A DNA stretch of 5,160 nt from Sedimentibacter sp. (GCA_029256005.1 JAQSYS010000161.1:1-5160); one strand, 5' to 3'. Shown: positions 1 through 5,160, numbered from the stretch's first letter. The notes: a model not told the origin generated them from the letters alone. Made by a program: numbers and translations.

Positions 1-1365
1 CCCCTGGTTCTTATATTTTTCATAAGTTGAAGCCTTTTCATATACCTGTTTGTCTAAAACAAGGAATGCTGTTGCTCCGTTTTGCTCAAGTATTGCTTTT
101 GATACAACATCTCGTGTTTCAAGCTCATTTATAAATCTTAACGCTTCATGATTAACCAGTATTGCACCGTCTCCTCTAATACCTTCAGTAATCATCTCAT
201 TTATCTTTGGAACCACTGTAGGATGTGTCTGTATCTGTTCGATGTCTGTAAATGATACATCAAGCTTCTCAACCAAAGCAAGAGCATCTCCTGTTGCTCC
301 AGGTGCATTTGTTGTACCAAAACCCTTTAATTCAGGTTTGAATTTCTCAACTAATTCTGGGTTTGCTCCGAATCCACCTGATGCAAGGATAACAGCCTTT
401 GCATTAATGTTATAGCTGTTTCCGTCTTTGTTCTCAACCTTAATTCCTGTTACCTTATTTTCTGCTGATAATATTTCAACAGCTTTTGTATATAATTTAA
501 CTTCTATCCCCAGTTTATCTATCTGTTGGTCAAAAATATTCATCAAGTGAGTTCCAACAGGCATTCCTCCTGGTCCCTTATGTATTCTGTTAACACTCTG
601 TCCGCCAGATGCTCCTACTTCAGACAAATCAGCTCCCAAAGTTTCAAGCCAATAAAGTGTTTCTGCTGATTTTTCTGTCATAACCTTCAATAGTTCAGGA
701 TTATTAAGGTTTTTTCCACCTTTCATAGTATCTGAATAATATAATTCGGCACTATCCTTGATTCCATCTACCTCTTGATACTTTGTTCCTGCAGCATTCA
801 TACCGCCTGTTGCGTAGTTGGTGTTTCCTCCCATGAAGCCATTTTTTTCAACAACAATAACTTCTGCACCGGCATTAGTTGCTTCAATAGCAGCAGTAAG
901 TCCTGCTCCGCCTGAACCAATAATAACTATGTCTGTTGTTATGTCTTCAACCTTTTCAGCACCAGCTTGAACTTCTTTTGCTGTTAATACTGCACCTGAT
1001 TGTTCAACTGCGTCTTTTACTGCATTTATAAAAGCAAAGCTTGTGAGTGTTGCTCCTGTAACAGCATCTACTTCAACTGAATTTGAATCAACCATCTGCT
1101 TTGTAAGTTGTTCAATAACAGGTTCAGTAAAACCTGATTCAGAACTTTCTATAACCTTTATATCCTTTAATTCAGAATTCTCCAATGTAACTTCTACTTT
1201 AAACAAACCATATTTTCCTGATCCTTCGCCTTGCTTTACAGCACTGACAAGGTCTTGTGGTTTTTCCTCTTCAGCTGGCTGTTCTGCTTCTTTTTGCTGG
1301 CATGCTGTCATCGATAACACAAGCATTACTGCCAGCAGCAATGATAAAAATTTTCTTGACTTCAT
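1..1365 (-). CDS. Lipoprotein flavocytochrome c-type reductase (FMN-binding + FAD domain, fumarate reductase-like), 3' end outside window
   Basis: My own translation gives 455 residues with no stop before the left edge; by comparison with Shewanella Fcc3 about 130 C-terminal residues are missing. The ATG at 1365 follows AGAGGAG with a 5-base gap. Residues 1-22 form a lipoprotein signal ending in MTAC (Cys22), so the enzyme should sit outside the membrane. Residues about 40-120 are an FMN-binding domain with DAVTGAT (100-106), the motif in which ApbE attaches FMN to the last Thr (Thr106). The FAD domain starts with DIVIIGSGGAGLTAA (145-159) and an acidic strand end at Glu173. His381, Thr393, Glu394, Arg397 and Arg418 each fall exactly 16 residues after Fcc3 His365, Thr377, Glu378, Arg381 and Arg402, the substrate, proton-path and acid residues. 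The partners of His504 and Arg544 lie outside the window. It probably reduces fumarate or a similar enoate with electrons from membrane flavins or quinols; the exact substrate is inferred. There is no haem motif in the visible part. Confidence 0.93.
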   Translation of the reverse strand, partial: MKSRKFLSLLLAVMLVLSMTACQQKEAEQPAEEEKPQDLVSAVKQGEGSGKYGLFKVEVTLENSELKDIKVIESSESGFTEPVIEQLTKQMVDSNSVEVDAVTGATLTSFAFINAVKDAVEQSGAVLTAKEVQAGAEKVEDITTDIVIIGSGGAGLTAAIEATNAGAEVIVVEKNGFMGGNTNYATGGMNAAGTKYQEVDGIKDSAELYYSDTMKGGKNLNNPELLKVMTEKSAETLYWLETLGADLSEVGASGGQSVNRIHKGPGGMPVGTHLMNIFDQQIDKLGIEVKLYTKAVEILSAENKVTGIKVENKDGNSYNINAKAVILASGGFGANPELVEKFKPELKGFGTTNAPGATGDALALVEKLDVSFTDIEQIQTHPTVVPKINEMITEGIRGDGAILVNHEALRFINELETRDVVSKAILEQNGATAFLVLDKQVYEKASTYEKYKNQG

Positions 1366-1403
1366 GATTGCTCCTCTTATTTGATATTTTTTTAACATTC
1401 TGT

Positions 1404-1432
1404 ATTATACATAACATTGTTTTTCTTGTCAA
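1404..1432 (-). promoter_or_regulatory. Consensus sigma-A promoter of the flavocytochrome gene
   Basis: Read on the minus strand, TTGACA (1432-1427) and TATAAT (1409-1404) are separated by exactly 17 bases, a perfect match to both housekeeping hexamers. Transcription should begin near 1397, leaving a leader of about 30 bases that contains the AGAGGAG ribosome site. The gene therefore has its own promoter and does not depend on readthrough from the gene before it, which ends in a terminator. Confidence 0.88.
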
Positions 1433-1447
1433 TAGTGTAATTGTTTA

Positions 1448-1481
1448 GTTTTCAAGGAAAACATTTGTCTGCAATTGTCTG
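1448..1481 (-). promoter_or_regulatory. Candidate regulator sites upstream of the flavocytochrome promoter
   Basis: Two elements lie directly upstream of the -35 box. A 6+6 palindrome, GTTTTC-CTT-GAAAAC, covers 1448-1462. Two direct copies of CAGACAA (minus strand) lie at 1481-1475 and 1471-1465, exactly 10 bp apart, placing them on the same face of the helix. Helically phased direct repeats are typical of OmpR-family response regulators, but no regulator is identified here. Relative to the predicted start near 1397 they sit at about -51 to -65 and -68 to -84, suitable for an activator. Binding is inferred from pattern only. Confidence 0.35.
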
Positions 1482-1520
1482 TATATCTATATATTATAAC
1501 AATTAGTTCAATATTTATAC

Positions 1521-1558
1521 AAATAAAATAGCACCCTTAAGGAACTAAGAGTGCTATT
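1521..1558 (-). terminator. Intrinsic terminator overlapping the stop codon of the cysteine-hydrolase-like gene
   Basis: On the minus strand, AATAGCACTCTTA (1558-1546) pairs with TAAGGGTGCTATT (1539-1527) over 13 positions with one U-G wobble and a 6-base loop, followed by TTATTT. The 5' arm and loop are the last codons of the gene (Ala-Leu-Leu-Val-Pro), and the TAA stop at 1539-1537 begins the 3' arm. It separates this gene from the flavocytochrome unit. Confidence 0.82.
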
Positions 1559-2349
1559 ACTTTTTCTTCTCCTGGTGATATTTTAACATTTGATATATTA
1601 TCAAACTTCGGAATATACTTTGTGTTCGCATTAAACTGTCCTATATTTTTCACTGTATATGTTGCCTCTAATGTTGATACAGCCTTGTTTTCTGTTATTA
1701 TTAAATCCTGGTACTTTGGATGCTTAAAGTGATATTCCTGAACAAAAAAAGCCCTCCATTCCTGCCCGTTCGATTCCTTGAAATAAGGAATATCTTTATG
1801 GGATTCAAGCGTGATTTCTCTGTCATGGGCATTGCTGTCATATATATAAATGACTATTTTTTCATTTTTTAAATCAAAGTCATATCCATAAGCAACCACC
1901 TGATGGTTATTACATATTTCAGTTACCCTTGCTGCTCCAATAAGTCCCAACACCACAGGTCTACCGCTGTCTATGGATTTTTTTAACTTTGGAAATTCTT
2001 CATGCTTTGTTTTGTATGAAATGCTCCTTCTGTTTGTATTATCAATATTTCTTTTAAGAGACCAATCAAAAAATTTAAACGATGATAATGTGAACAAGCT
2101 GTGAATTGAACGTTCATATATATAATCTGCCAACATACTTCCTTCAGGCGGCACATTCTTATCCGGAAAGTCCTTTGATTCATGAGTCGGAATGTCCAAG
2201 TTAGAAAAATAATAATCAAGTGATGCAAATGCCATTCCTCCGCATCTTCCCCTCGATTCTATCTTGCCAAAGCTCGTGTGTATTATTTTATTTACAAAAT
2301 TATTCCCAAAATGAAATCCATGTTTTGATGGTGAAAAATTAATTATCAT
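1537..2349 (-). CDS. Uncharacterised papain/C39-like cysteine hydrolase family protein
   Basis: 270 residues. The ATG at 2349 follows AAGGAG with a 5-base gap. There is no signal peptide or membrane segment, so the protein is probably cytoplasmic. Three blocks suggest a papain-like triad in order: GRCGGMAFASLDYYF (34-48) with candidate nucleophile Cys36 at the start of a helix; NHQVVAYGYDFD (148-159) with His149; and YIYDSN (168-173) with Asp171 or Asn173. Between them, GRPVVLGLIGA (129-139) is the strand seen before the histidine in C39-like folds. The N-terminal FSPSKHGFHFGNNF (5-18) and the CGGM block resemble, from memory, a family of bacterial hypothetical proteins with an HNHQV-AYGYD motif and no known function. 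Residues from about 215 to the end (TYTVKNIG near 231-238, SPGEE near 258-262) look like a small beta-sandwich appendage. Substrate unknown: it could be a peptidase, amidase or transferase. The gene is real; the enzymatic role is inferred. Confidence 0.85.
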   Translation of the reverse strand: MIINFSPSKHGFHFGNNFVNKIIHTSFGKIESRGRCGGMAFASLDYYFSNLDIPTHESKDFPDKNVPPEGSMLADYIYERSIHSLFTLSSFKFFDWSLKRNIDNTNRRSISYKTKHEEFPKLKKSIDSGRPVVLGLIGAARVTEICNNHQVVAYGYDFDLKNEKIVIYIYDSNAHDREITLESHKDIPYFKESNGQEWRAFFVQEYHFKHPKYQDLIITENKAVSTLEATYTVKNIGQFNANTKYIPKFDNISNVKISPGEEKVIALLVP

Positions 2350-2363
2350 AGAAACTCCTTATG

Positions 2364-2399
2364 AAAAATATTGGCCATGTCAATAGGCACAGCCAATAT
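2364..2399 (-). terminator. Terminator-like hairpin directly before the ribosome site of the cysteine-hydrolase-like gene
   Basis: On the minus strand, ATATTGGCTGTG (2399-2388) can pair with CATGGCCAATAT (2379-2368) over 12 positions, two of them G-U wobbles, with an 8-base loop and then TTTTC. The wobbles pair only in minus-strand RNA. Just three bases separate the T run from the AAGGAG of the next gene, so no promoter fits in between. It may end transcription of the upstream oxidoreductase gene, act as an attenuator in the leader of the downstream gene, or both. The short T run makes its strength uncertain. Confidence 0.55.
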
Positions 2400-2411
2400 C
2401 AAGATTATTTC

Positions 2412-2441
2412 TTATTTTTTATTAAAAAAACCGCCCAACAT
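2412..2441 (-). other. Nine-codon ORF in the possible leader of the cysteine-hydrolase-like gene
   Basis: ATG at 2441 opens MLGGFFNKK and stops at TAA 2414-2412, 12 bases before the hairpin at 2399-2368. The ribosome site is poor (ATAGGT, 4-5 bases upstream). The same frame is open back to 2498 (19 more codons) without another ATG. It could be a leader peptide, the remnant of a small gene, or chance. Nothing here proves translation. Confidence 0.15.
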
Positions 2442-2475
2442 TTTACCTATATCATCATGATTTTTTATTATATGC

Positions 2476-2484
2476 TTTATACCA
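2476..2484 (-). promoter_or_regulatory. Possible extended -10 promoter for the cysteine-hydrolase-like gene
   Basis: The minus strand reads TGGTATAAA (2484-2476), a TGn-extended -10 with a 5/6 hexamer; a plain TATAAT follows at 2472-2467. No good -35 box exists at 16-19 bp for either. A start near 2460-2470 would give a leader of about 110-120 bases containing the short ORF and the hairpin. TATA-like words are common in such AT-rich sequence, so this is tentative. Confidence 0.35.
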
Positions 2485-2522
2485 CAGTATTTATGTATTT
2501 AAACATTATTTACCCATGTTGC

Positions 2523-3521
2523 TTAAATCAAGTTGTTTAGCAAAGATATTTTTGCTGTTATATCTCCAGCTTCATAATATTCGTGTGCCTTGGATATATC
2601 TGTAAACTCAAATTCAGCTTTATCTCTGAATATTGTAAGATTGCCTTCCTCTATCATTTTTTTCATTTCATTTAATATATTACCCAATTCATTTCTGTTT
2701 GTCTTAGTAAAAATCGGCATGACCATAAATATTGTTTTTAACGTCAAAGATTTATGATGTAGCAGAGTTAAGTCTACAGTTGCCCTGGAATTTGTTGTCA
2801 AGACAAGTCCGCCGACTTTTGCAGCAATAAAACTATTTATAAGATTGCTTGCTCCGATTGTATCAAAAACCACATCAAAACCCTTTCCTTCTGTATATTT
2901 GTCAACATAGTCTTTCACCTCGGTGGTCTTGTAATTAATTACATAATCTGCACCTAGATGTGTCGCTATTTCTGCTTTTTCATCACTTGAAACTGTAGCA
3001 TACACTTCTGCATTCAACATTTTAGCAAACTGAACGGCAATATGTCCAACACCCCCTGCTGCTCCCTGTATCAGAACCTTGTCACCTTGCTTAATATGTG
3101 AGTTTTCCATAATAGCTCTATATGCTGATATGCCAACCAAAGGAAATAATGCAGCTGTTTTAAAATCTATGTTGTTTGGTTTGATGCTTAATAGCTCTTC
3201 ATCTACTAAAGCATATTCTGCCAAGGCGCCGCATTCATCTGCCATACCACCAATAAAACCGTAAACCTCATCTCCAGGCCTTAATAGTTCAACGTTTTCC
3301 CCAACCTTAACAACAATCCCTGAAACATCTGAATTCAACACAGCAGGAAATGGCGGTGCGAACTCTGGTAAAAGTCCTGAACGCAACTTTATTTCAAAAG
3401 GATTAAGACTGCTTGCGATTACCCTCACAAGTACATATCCCGGCTTAACTTCCGGTTTTGGAATATCCATGAGCTCAAATACTTCTGGTCCTCCGAACTT
3501 ATTAATTACCATAGCTTTCAT
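2523..3521 (-). CDS. Zinc-independent NAD(P)H-dependent MDR oxidoreductase (quinone oxidoreductase-like)
   Basis: 332 residues from the ATG at 3521, preceded by AAAAAGGAG with a 7-base gap; an upstream in-frame ATG at 3560 lacks such a site and adds 13 residues unlike the family N-terminus. The GroES-like domain starts MKAMVINKFGGPEVF, with SSLNPFEIKLRSG (37-49) holding the Asn (40) conserved in quinone oxidoreductases, and NSDVSGIV (63-70). The Rossmann domain carries the nucleotide loop QGAAGGVGHIAVQFAK (152-167) and LGADYVINY further on. The GHE zinc motif and structural zinc cysteines are absent, placing it in the QOR/enoyl-reductase branch of the MDR superfamily. It likely moves hydride from NAD(P)H to a quinone or activated alkene in the cytoplasm; the substrate cannot be told. 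It lies 199 bases after the XRE-cupin gene, whose terminator separates the units, so it probably has its own promoter. Length is normal and no defect is seen. Confidence 0.92.
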   Translation of the reverse strand: MKAMVINKFGGPEVFELMDIPKPEVKPGYVLVRVIASSLNPFEIKLRSGLLPEFAPPFPAVLNSDVSGIVVKVGENVELLRPGDEVYGFIGGMADECGALAEYALVDEELLSIKPNNIDFKTAALFPLVGISAYRAIMENSHIKQGDKVLIQGAAGGVGHIAVQFAKMLNAEVYATVSSDEKAEIATHLGADYVINYKTTEVKDYVDKYTEGKGFDVVFDTIGASNLINSFIAAKVGGLVLTTNSRATVDLTLLHHKSLTLKTIFMVMPIFTKTNRNELGNILNEMKKMIEEGNLTIFRDKAEFEFTDISKAHEYYEAGDITAKISLLNNLI

Positions 3522-3528
3522 AGCATCA

Positions 3529-3537
3529 CTCCTTTTT
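3529..3537 (-). promoter_or_regulatory. Ribosome binding site that fixes the MDR oxidoreductase start
   Basis: The minus strand reads AAAAAGGAG (3537-3529), seven bases before the ATG at 3521. This site lies inside the longer reading frame that begins at 3560 and argues strongly that translation starts at 3521. Confidence 0.85.
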
Positions 3538-3540
3538 AAT

Positions 3541-3613
3541 ATTATATAGCTTATACCCAAAATATATTAATTTAATTAACTTTATTAACTTTTTTTATTG
3601 TAAAATAAGTTAA
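3541..3613 (-). promoter_or_regulatory. AT-rich promoter/operator region of the MDR oxidoreductase gene
   Basis: Three tandem 9-bp units (plus strand ATTAATTTA, ATTAACTTT, ATTAACTTT) fill 3566-3592, and an inverted AAGTTAA at 3607-3613 mirrors TTAACTT at 3585-3591. On the minus strand TATAAG (3555-3550) and TATAAT (3546-3541) are possible -10 boxes, neither with a good -35; the second would leave only about 13 bases of leader. A promoter is expected here because the preceding gene ends in a terminator, but the exact site is unresolved. The repeats could be an operator or chance in very AT-rich DNA. Confidence 0.35.
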
Positions 3614-3660
3614 TTGAATTTTTTAGCAAATATTGTATAACATATTATTTTTATAACTTC

Positions 3661-3697
3661 AAAAATAAAAAAAAGTTGCATTCATATTAAATGCAAC
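3661..3697 (-). terminator. Intrinsic terminator of the XRE-cupin regulator gene
   Basis: On the minus strand, GTTGCATT (3697-3690) and AATGCAAC (3682-3675) form a perfect 8-bp stem with a 7-base loop, followed by eight Ts, an A and five more Ts. It begins 23 bases after the stop codon. The plus strand has no T run after the stem, so it works for minus-strand transcription only. Confidence 0.92.
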
Positions 3698-3720
3698 CCT
3701 TATACTAACCAAAATTCTAT

Positions 3721-4272
3721 TTACCATGTATATGGCTGTTCTGCCCATATTGATATGCATTCTGTGTCACTTTCATTTATATAACGATGTGGAATGTTGC
3801 TATCAAACTCTATGGTGTCACCTTCCTCGAGATAATAATAATTACCGTTCACTTCAACAGTCAATTTCCCGCTTATTACATAACCACATTCCTCACCCAC
3901 ATGCGTTATTGGTTTACTACCTATCTCTTCCCCCGGAAAAATAACTACCTTTATCATTTCAATTAACCTTTTACTTTTTGGTGTCAAAAGTTCAAAATAA
4001 CCATACCCTCTGCTTCTATCAATCTTCTTATGTTGTCCTTTTTTGCATACAACAACATCATCGCCTAATCCTTCTTCACCAAAAAAATATGATATATTCT
4101 TATCTAAAGCCATTGCAATTCTCCATAGCACAATTGCAGACGGAACAACATTGTTTCTTTCTATTTGACTAATCATTCCTTCACTAACATCACATTTTTT
4201 TGAGAGTACAGATATACTTAATTTTTTAGTTTTCCTTGCTTCCTTTACCTTTGAACCCAAATCTATACTCAT
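3721..4272 (-). CDS. XRE-family transcription regulator with C-terminal cupin domain
   Basis: 183 residues, the usual length for HTH-cupin regulators. Residues 8-64 are a lambda-repressor-type helix-turn-helix: LSKKCDVSEGMISQIERN (23-40) holds the two DNA-contact helices, followed by PSAIVLWRIAMALD (44-57). Residues about 106-178 are a cupin barrel: THVGEECGYVISG (123-135) with His124 and Glu128, then GDTIEFDSNIPHRYIN (151-166) with His162, the usual metal or ligand positions, although the first motif has only one His. Such proteins bind a small ligand in the cupin and control nearby transport or catabolic genes; the ligand is unknown here. The ATG at 4272 follows GGGGG with a 7-base gap. The gene lies 32 bases after the serine hydrolase gene with no terminator between, so it may be co-transcribed, and ends in a strong terminator. 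The hydrolase gene and the MDR oxidoreductase are both possible targets. Confidence 0.93.
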   Translation of the reverse strand: MSIDLGSKVKEARKTKKLSISVLSKKCDVSEGMISQIERNNVVPSAIVLWRIAMALDKNISYFFGEEGLGDDVVVCKKGQHKKIDRSRGYGYFELLTPKSKRLIEMIKVVIFPGEEIGSKPITHVGEECGYVISGKLTVEVNGNYYYLEEGDTIEFDSNIPHRYINESDTECISIWAEQPYTW

Positions 4273-4279
4273 CGTAAAT

Positions 4280-4284
4280 CCCCC
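4280..4284 (-). promoter_or_regulatory. Unusual all-G ribosome binding site of the XRE-cupin gene
   Basis: Instead of AGGAG, the minus strand has GGGGG, seven bases before the ATG at 4272. It can pair with the CCUCC of 16S rRNA through one G-U wobble. No better site is present and the spacing is normal, so it supports this start. Confidence 0.6.
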
Positions 4285-4303
4285 AAAATAATAATTTATT
4301 AAA

Positions 4304-4334
4304 ATTATAACATTAAACGCCCCATTAATGCCAA
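4304..4334 (-). promoter_or_regulatory. Possible internal promoter for the XRE-cupin gene
   Basis: On the minus strand TTGGCA (4334-4329, 5/6 match) and TATAAT (4309-4304) are 19 bases apart, and the -10 has an upstream TG (TGTTATAAT), the extended form that tolerates a poor spacer. It overlaps the final codons and stop of the serine hydrolase gene. A start near 4297 would give a leader of about 25 bases. The regulator could thus be made both from this site and by readthrough. Part of the match is forced by the coding sequence, so confidence is limited. Confidence 0.4.
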
Positions 4335-5156
4335 GTATTGGTCCAGTACAAGACGACTGACCTTTGAACCGTAAAATGTAGCATCATGCTCAGGATAATA
4401 AAGCTTGTCATAAAATTCTTTATTAAATAATGCTATAACATATTCTCCATAAGGAGTTATGACTAAGCCCCCATCATTTCTACATGCATTCATACTGCCA
4501 CTTTTAGAAGCTATAACGATCTGTTCATCCTCTGAAGCGAATGTGTCGTCACCGGATAAATAATATTGCGGAAATTCTTTTGATAGCATGCTATTGTAAT
4601 GTTGCTTTTTAAAAATTTCCAGCATTTGTTCACTTGCTTCTTTGCTTACGAGTGTTCTTTCATGCAGCATAGTAAAAAACTTGCCATAATCTCTAGGTGT
4701 GGTAGTTCCAAGATCCTTGTACTTTTTAAAATTTATTTTGTTGTAAAGAACTGTATTTTCAAAGCCCCACTTTTTGATTGTTGAATTTATATGGTCTATA
4801 CCGAGATAATCAATCATAACATTAGTTGCAGTATTATCACTTATAATGATCATAAGTGTTGCATAGCTTTTAGCAGTCATTTCAACACCAAAGTCTAATG
4901 TTTTTAAAACCCCACTTCCCTCATCTTCTAAGTTTTCTTCTGTGTATATAATAATATCGTCTAAACTTTTTGTTTTATTATGAATCTGCTGAAAAAAATC
5001 TAATAGTATAAATGTTTTTATTGTACTAGCTGTTTCGAAAGTTTCTTCTGAATTTATTTCTATTTTATTACCTTTAAAATCATCAATATAAATTCCCATT
5101 TTGCCATTATAGCTTGTTAGCTCAGCCTTTATTCGGGCTGATAAGGACATGTCCAT
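4305..5156 (-). CDS. Serine hydrolase of the class A beta-lactamase fold (beta-lactamase2-like), omega-loop Glu not seen
   Basis: 283 residues from the ATG at 5156; a second ATG (codon 3, 5150) is also possible, and because the frame is open to the window edge four bases upstream, the true start could lie outside. Class A motifs occur in order with near-standard spacing: ASTIK (43-47) with nucleophile Ser44 and Lys47, SDN (106-108), and KSG (218-220). GSGVLK (80-85), ISDNTATN (105-112) and TTTPRDYGKF (151-160) resemble the COG2367 serine-hydrolase group. The omega loop before TTTPRD reads NKINFKKYKDLG, with no ExxLN, so the deacylating Glu166 of true class A beta-lactamases appears missing. 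It may be a carboxypeptidase- or esterase-like enzyme or penicillin-binding protein rather than a resistance enzyme. The visible protein has no signal peptide; counting from Ser44, Met1 sits where the mature domain of secreted relatives begins, so export cannot be judged from four upstream bases. The XRE-cupin gene follows closely. Confidence 0.88.
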   Translation of the reverse strand: MDMSLSARIKAELTSYNGKMGIYIDDFKGNKIEINSEETFETASTIKTFILLDFFQQIHNKTKSLDDIIIYTEENLEDEGSGVLKTLDFGVEMTAKSYATLMIIISDNTATNVMIDYLGIDHINSTIKKWGFENTVLYNKINFKKYKDLGTTTPRDYGKFFTMLHERTLVSKEASEQMLEIFKKQHYNSMLSKEFPQYYLSGDDTFASEDEQIVIASKSGSMNACRNDGGLVITPYGEYVIALFNKEFYDKLYYPEHDATFYGSKVSRLVLDQYLALMGRLML

Positions 5157-5160
5157 ATTT

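Noticed and set aside
1043..1384. Plus-strand 113-codon ORF
   Set aside because: It lies opposite the FMN-binding and signal-peptide part of the flavocytochrome gene, whose frame, ribosome site and motifs are clear.
1493..1516. Second TATAAT on the minus strand (1498-1493) upstream of the flavocytochrome promoter
   Set aside because: The best -35 (TTGTAT at 18 bp) matches only 3 of 6 bases and overlaps the preceding terminator tail, while a perfect promoter lies closer to the gene.
1983..2228. Minus-strand 81-codon ORF inside the cysteine-hydrolase-like gene
   Set aside because: It is a shifted frame of the 270-residue gene, without a convincing ribosome site or family features.
3079..3264. 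Plus-strand 61-codon ORF
   Set aside because: Opposite strand of the well-conserved MDR oxidoreductase; low-complexity translation.
3522..3560. 13-residue N-terminal extension of the MDR oxidoreductase from ATG 3560
   Set aside because: The strong AAAAAGGAG lies within it, seven bases before ATG 3521, and family members begin at MKA-like sequence.
3726..4172. Two plus-strand ORFs of 72 and 64 codons
   Set aside because: Both are shadows of the XRE-cupin regulator gene on the minus strand.
4599..4784. Plus-strand 61-codon ORF
   Set aside because: Opposite strand of the serine hydrolase gene; no ribosome site or recognisable motif.
4305..5156. Calling the serine hydrolase a functional beta-lactamase resistance gene
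   Set aside because: The omega-loop Glu166 equivalent is not visible, and the sequence resembles the broader COG2367 serine-hydrolase group.

Overview
The window is AT-rich and all five recognisable genes lie on the minus strand. AT-rich spacers, strong AGGAG-type ribosome sites, U-tailed intrinsic terminators and a lipoprotein-type flavocytochrome point to a low-GC Gram-positive anaerobe, most likely a clostridium-like member of the Bacillota. This is inferred from style and gene content; no marker gene is present.

In transcription order (right to left): (1) 5156-4305, a serine hydrolase with the class A beta-lactamase fold that keeps the SxxK, SDN and KSG motifs but has no visible omega-loop glutamate. 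(2) 4272-3721, an XRE-cupin transcription regulator 32 bases downstream, possibly with its own promoter over the end of gene 1 and closed by a strong terminator at 3661-3697. (3) 3521-2523, a zinc-free quinone-oxidoreductase-type MDR enzyme, preceded by an AT-rich region with three tandem 9-bp repeats. (4) 2349-1537, an uncharacterised papain/C39-like cysteine-hydrolase family protein. Its possible leader holds an extended -10, a nine-codon ORF and a terminator-like hairpin just before the ribosome site; its 3' terminator is built from its own last codons. (5) 1365-1 (runs off the left edge), a lipoprotein FMN-binding/FAD flavocytochrome-type reductase with fumarate-reductase active-site residues, driven by a perfect TTGACA-17-TATAAT promoter with repeat motifs upstream.

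The layout suggests mostly single-gene units, except for the hydrolase and regulator, which may be co-transcribed. No pathway visibly joins all five genes. I see no mobile element, CRISPR array, tRNA or rRNA. The most notable points are the uncharacterised cysteine-hydrolase gene with its possible attenuated leader, the beta-lactamase-fold protein without its deacylation glutamate, and the extracytoplasmic flavinylated reductase with its structured promoter.
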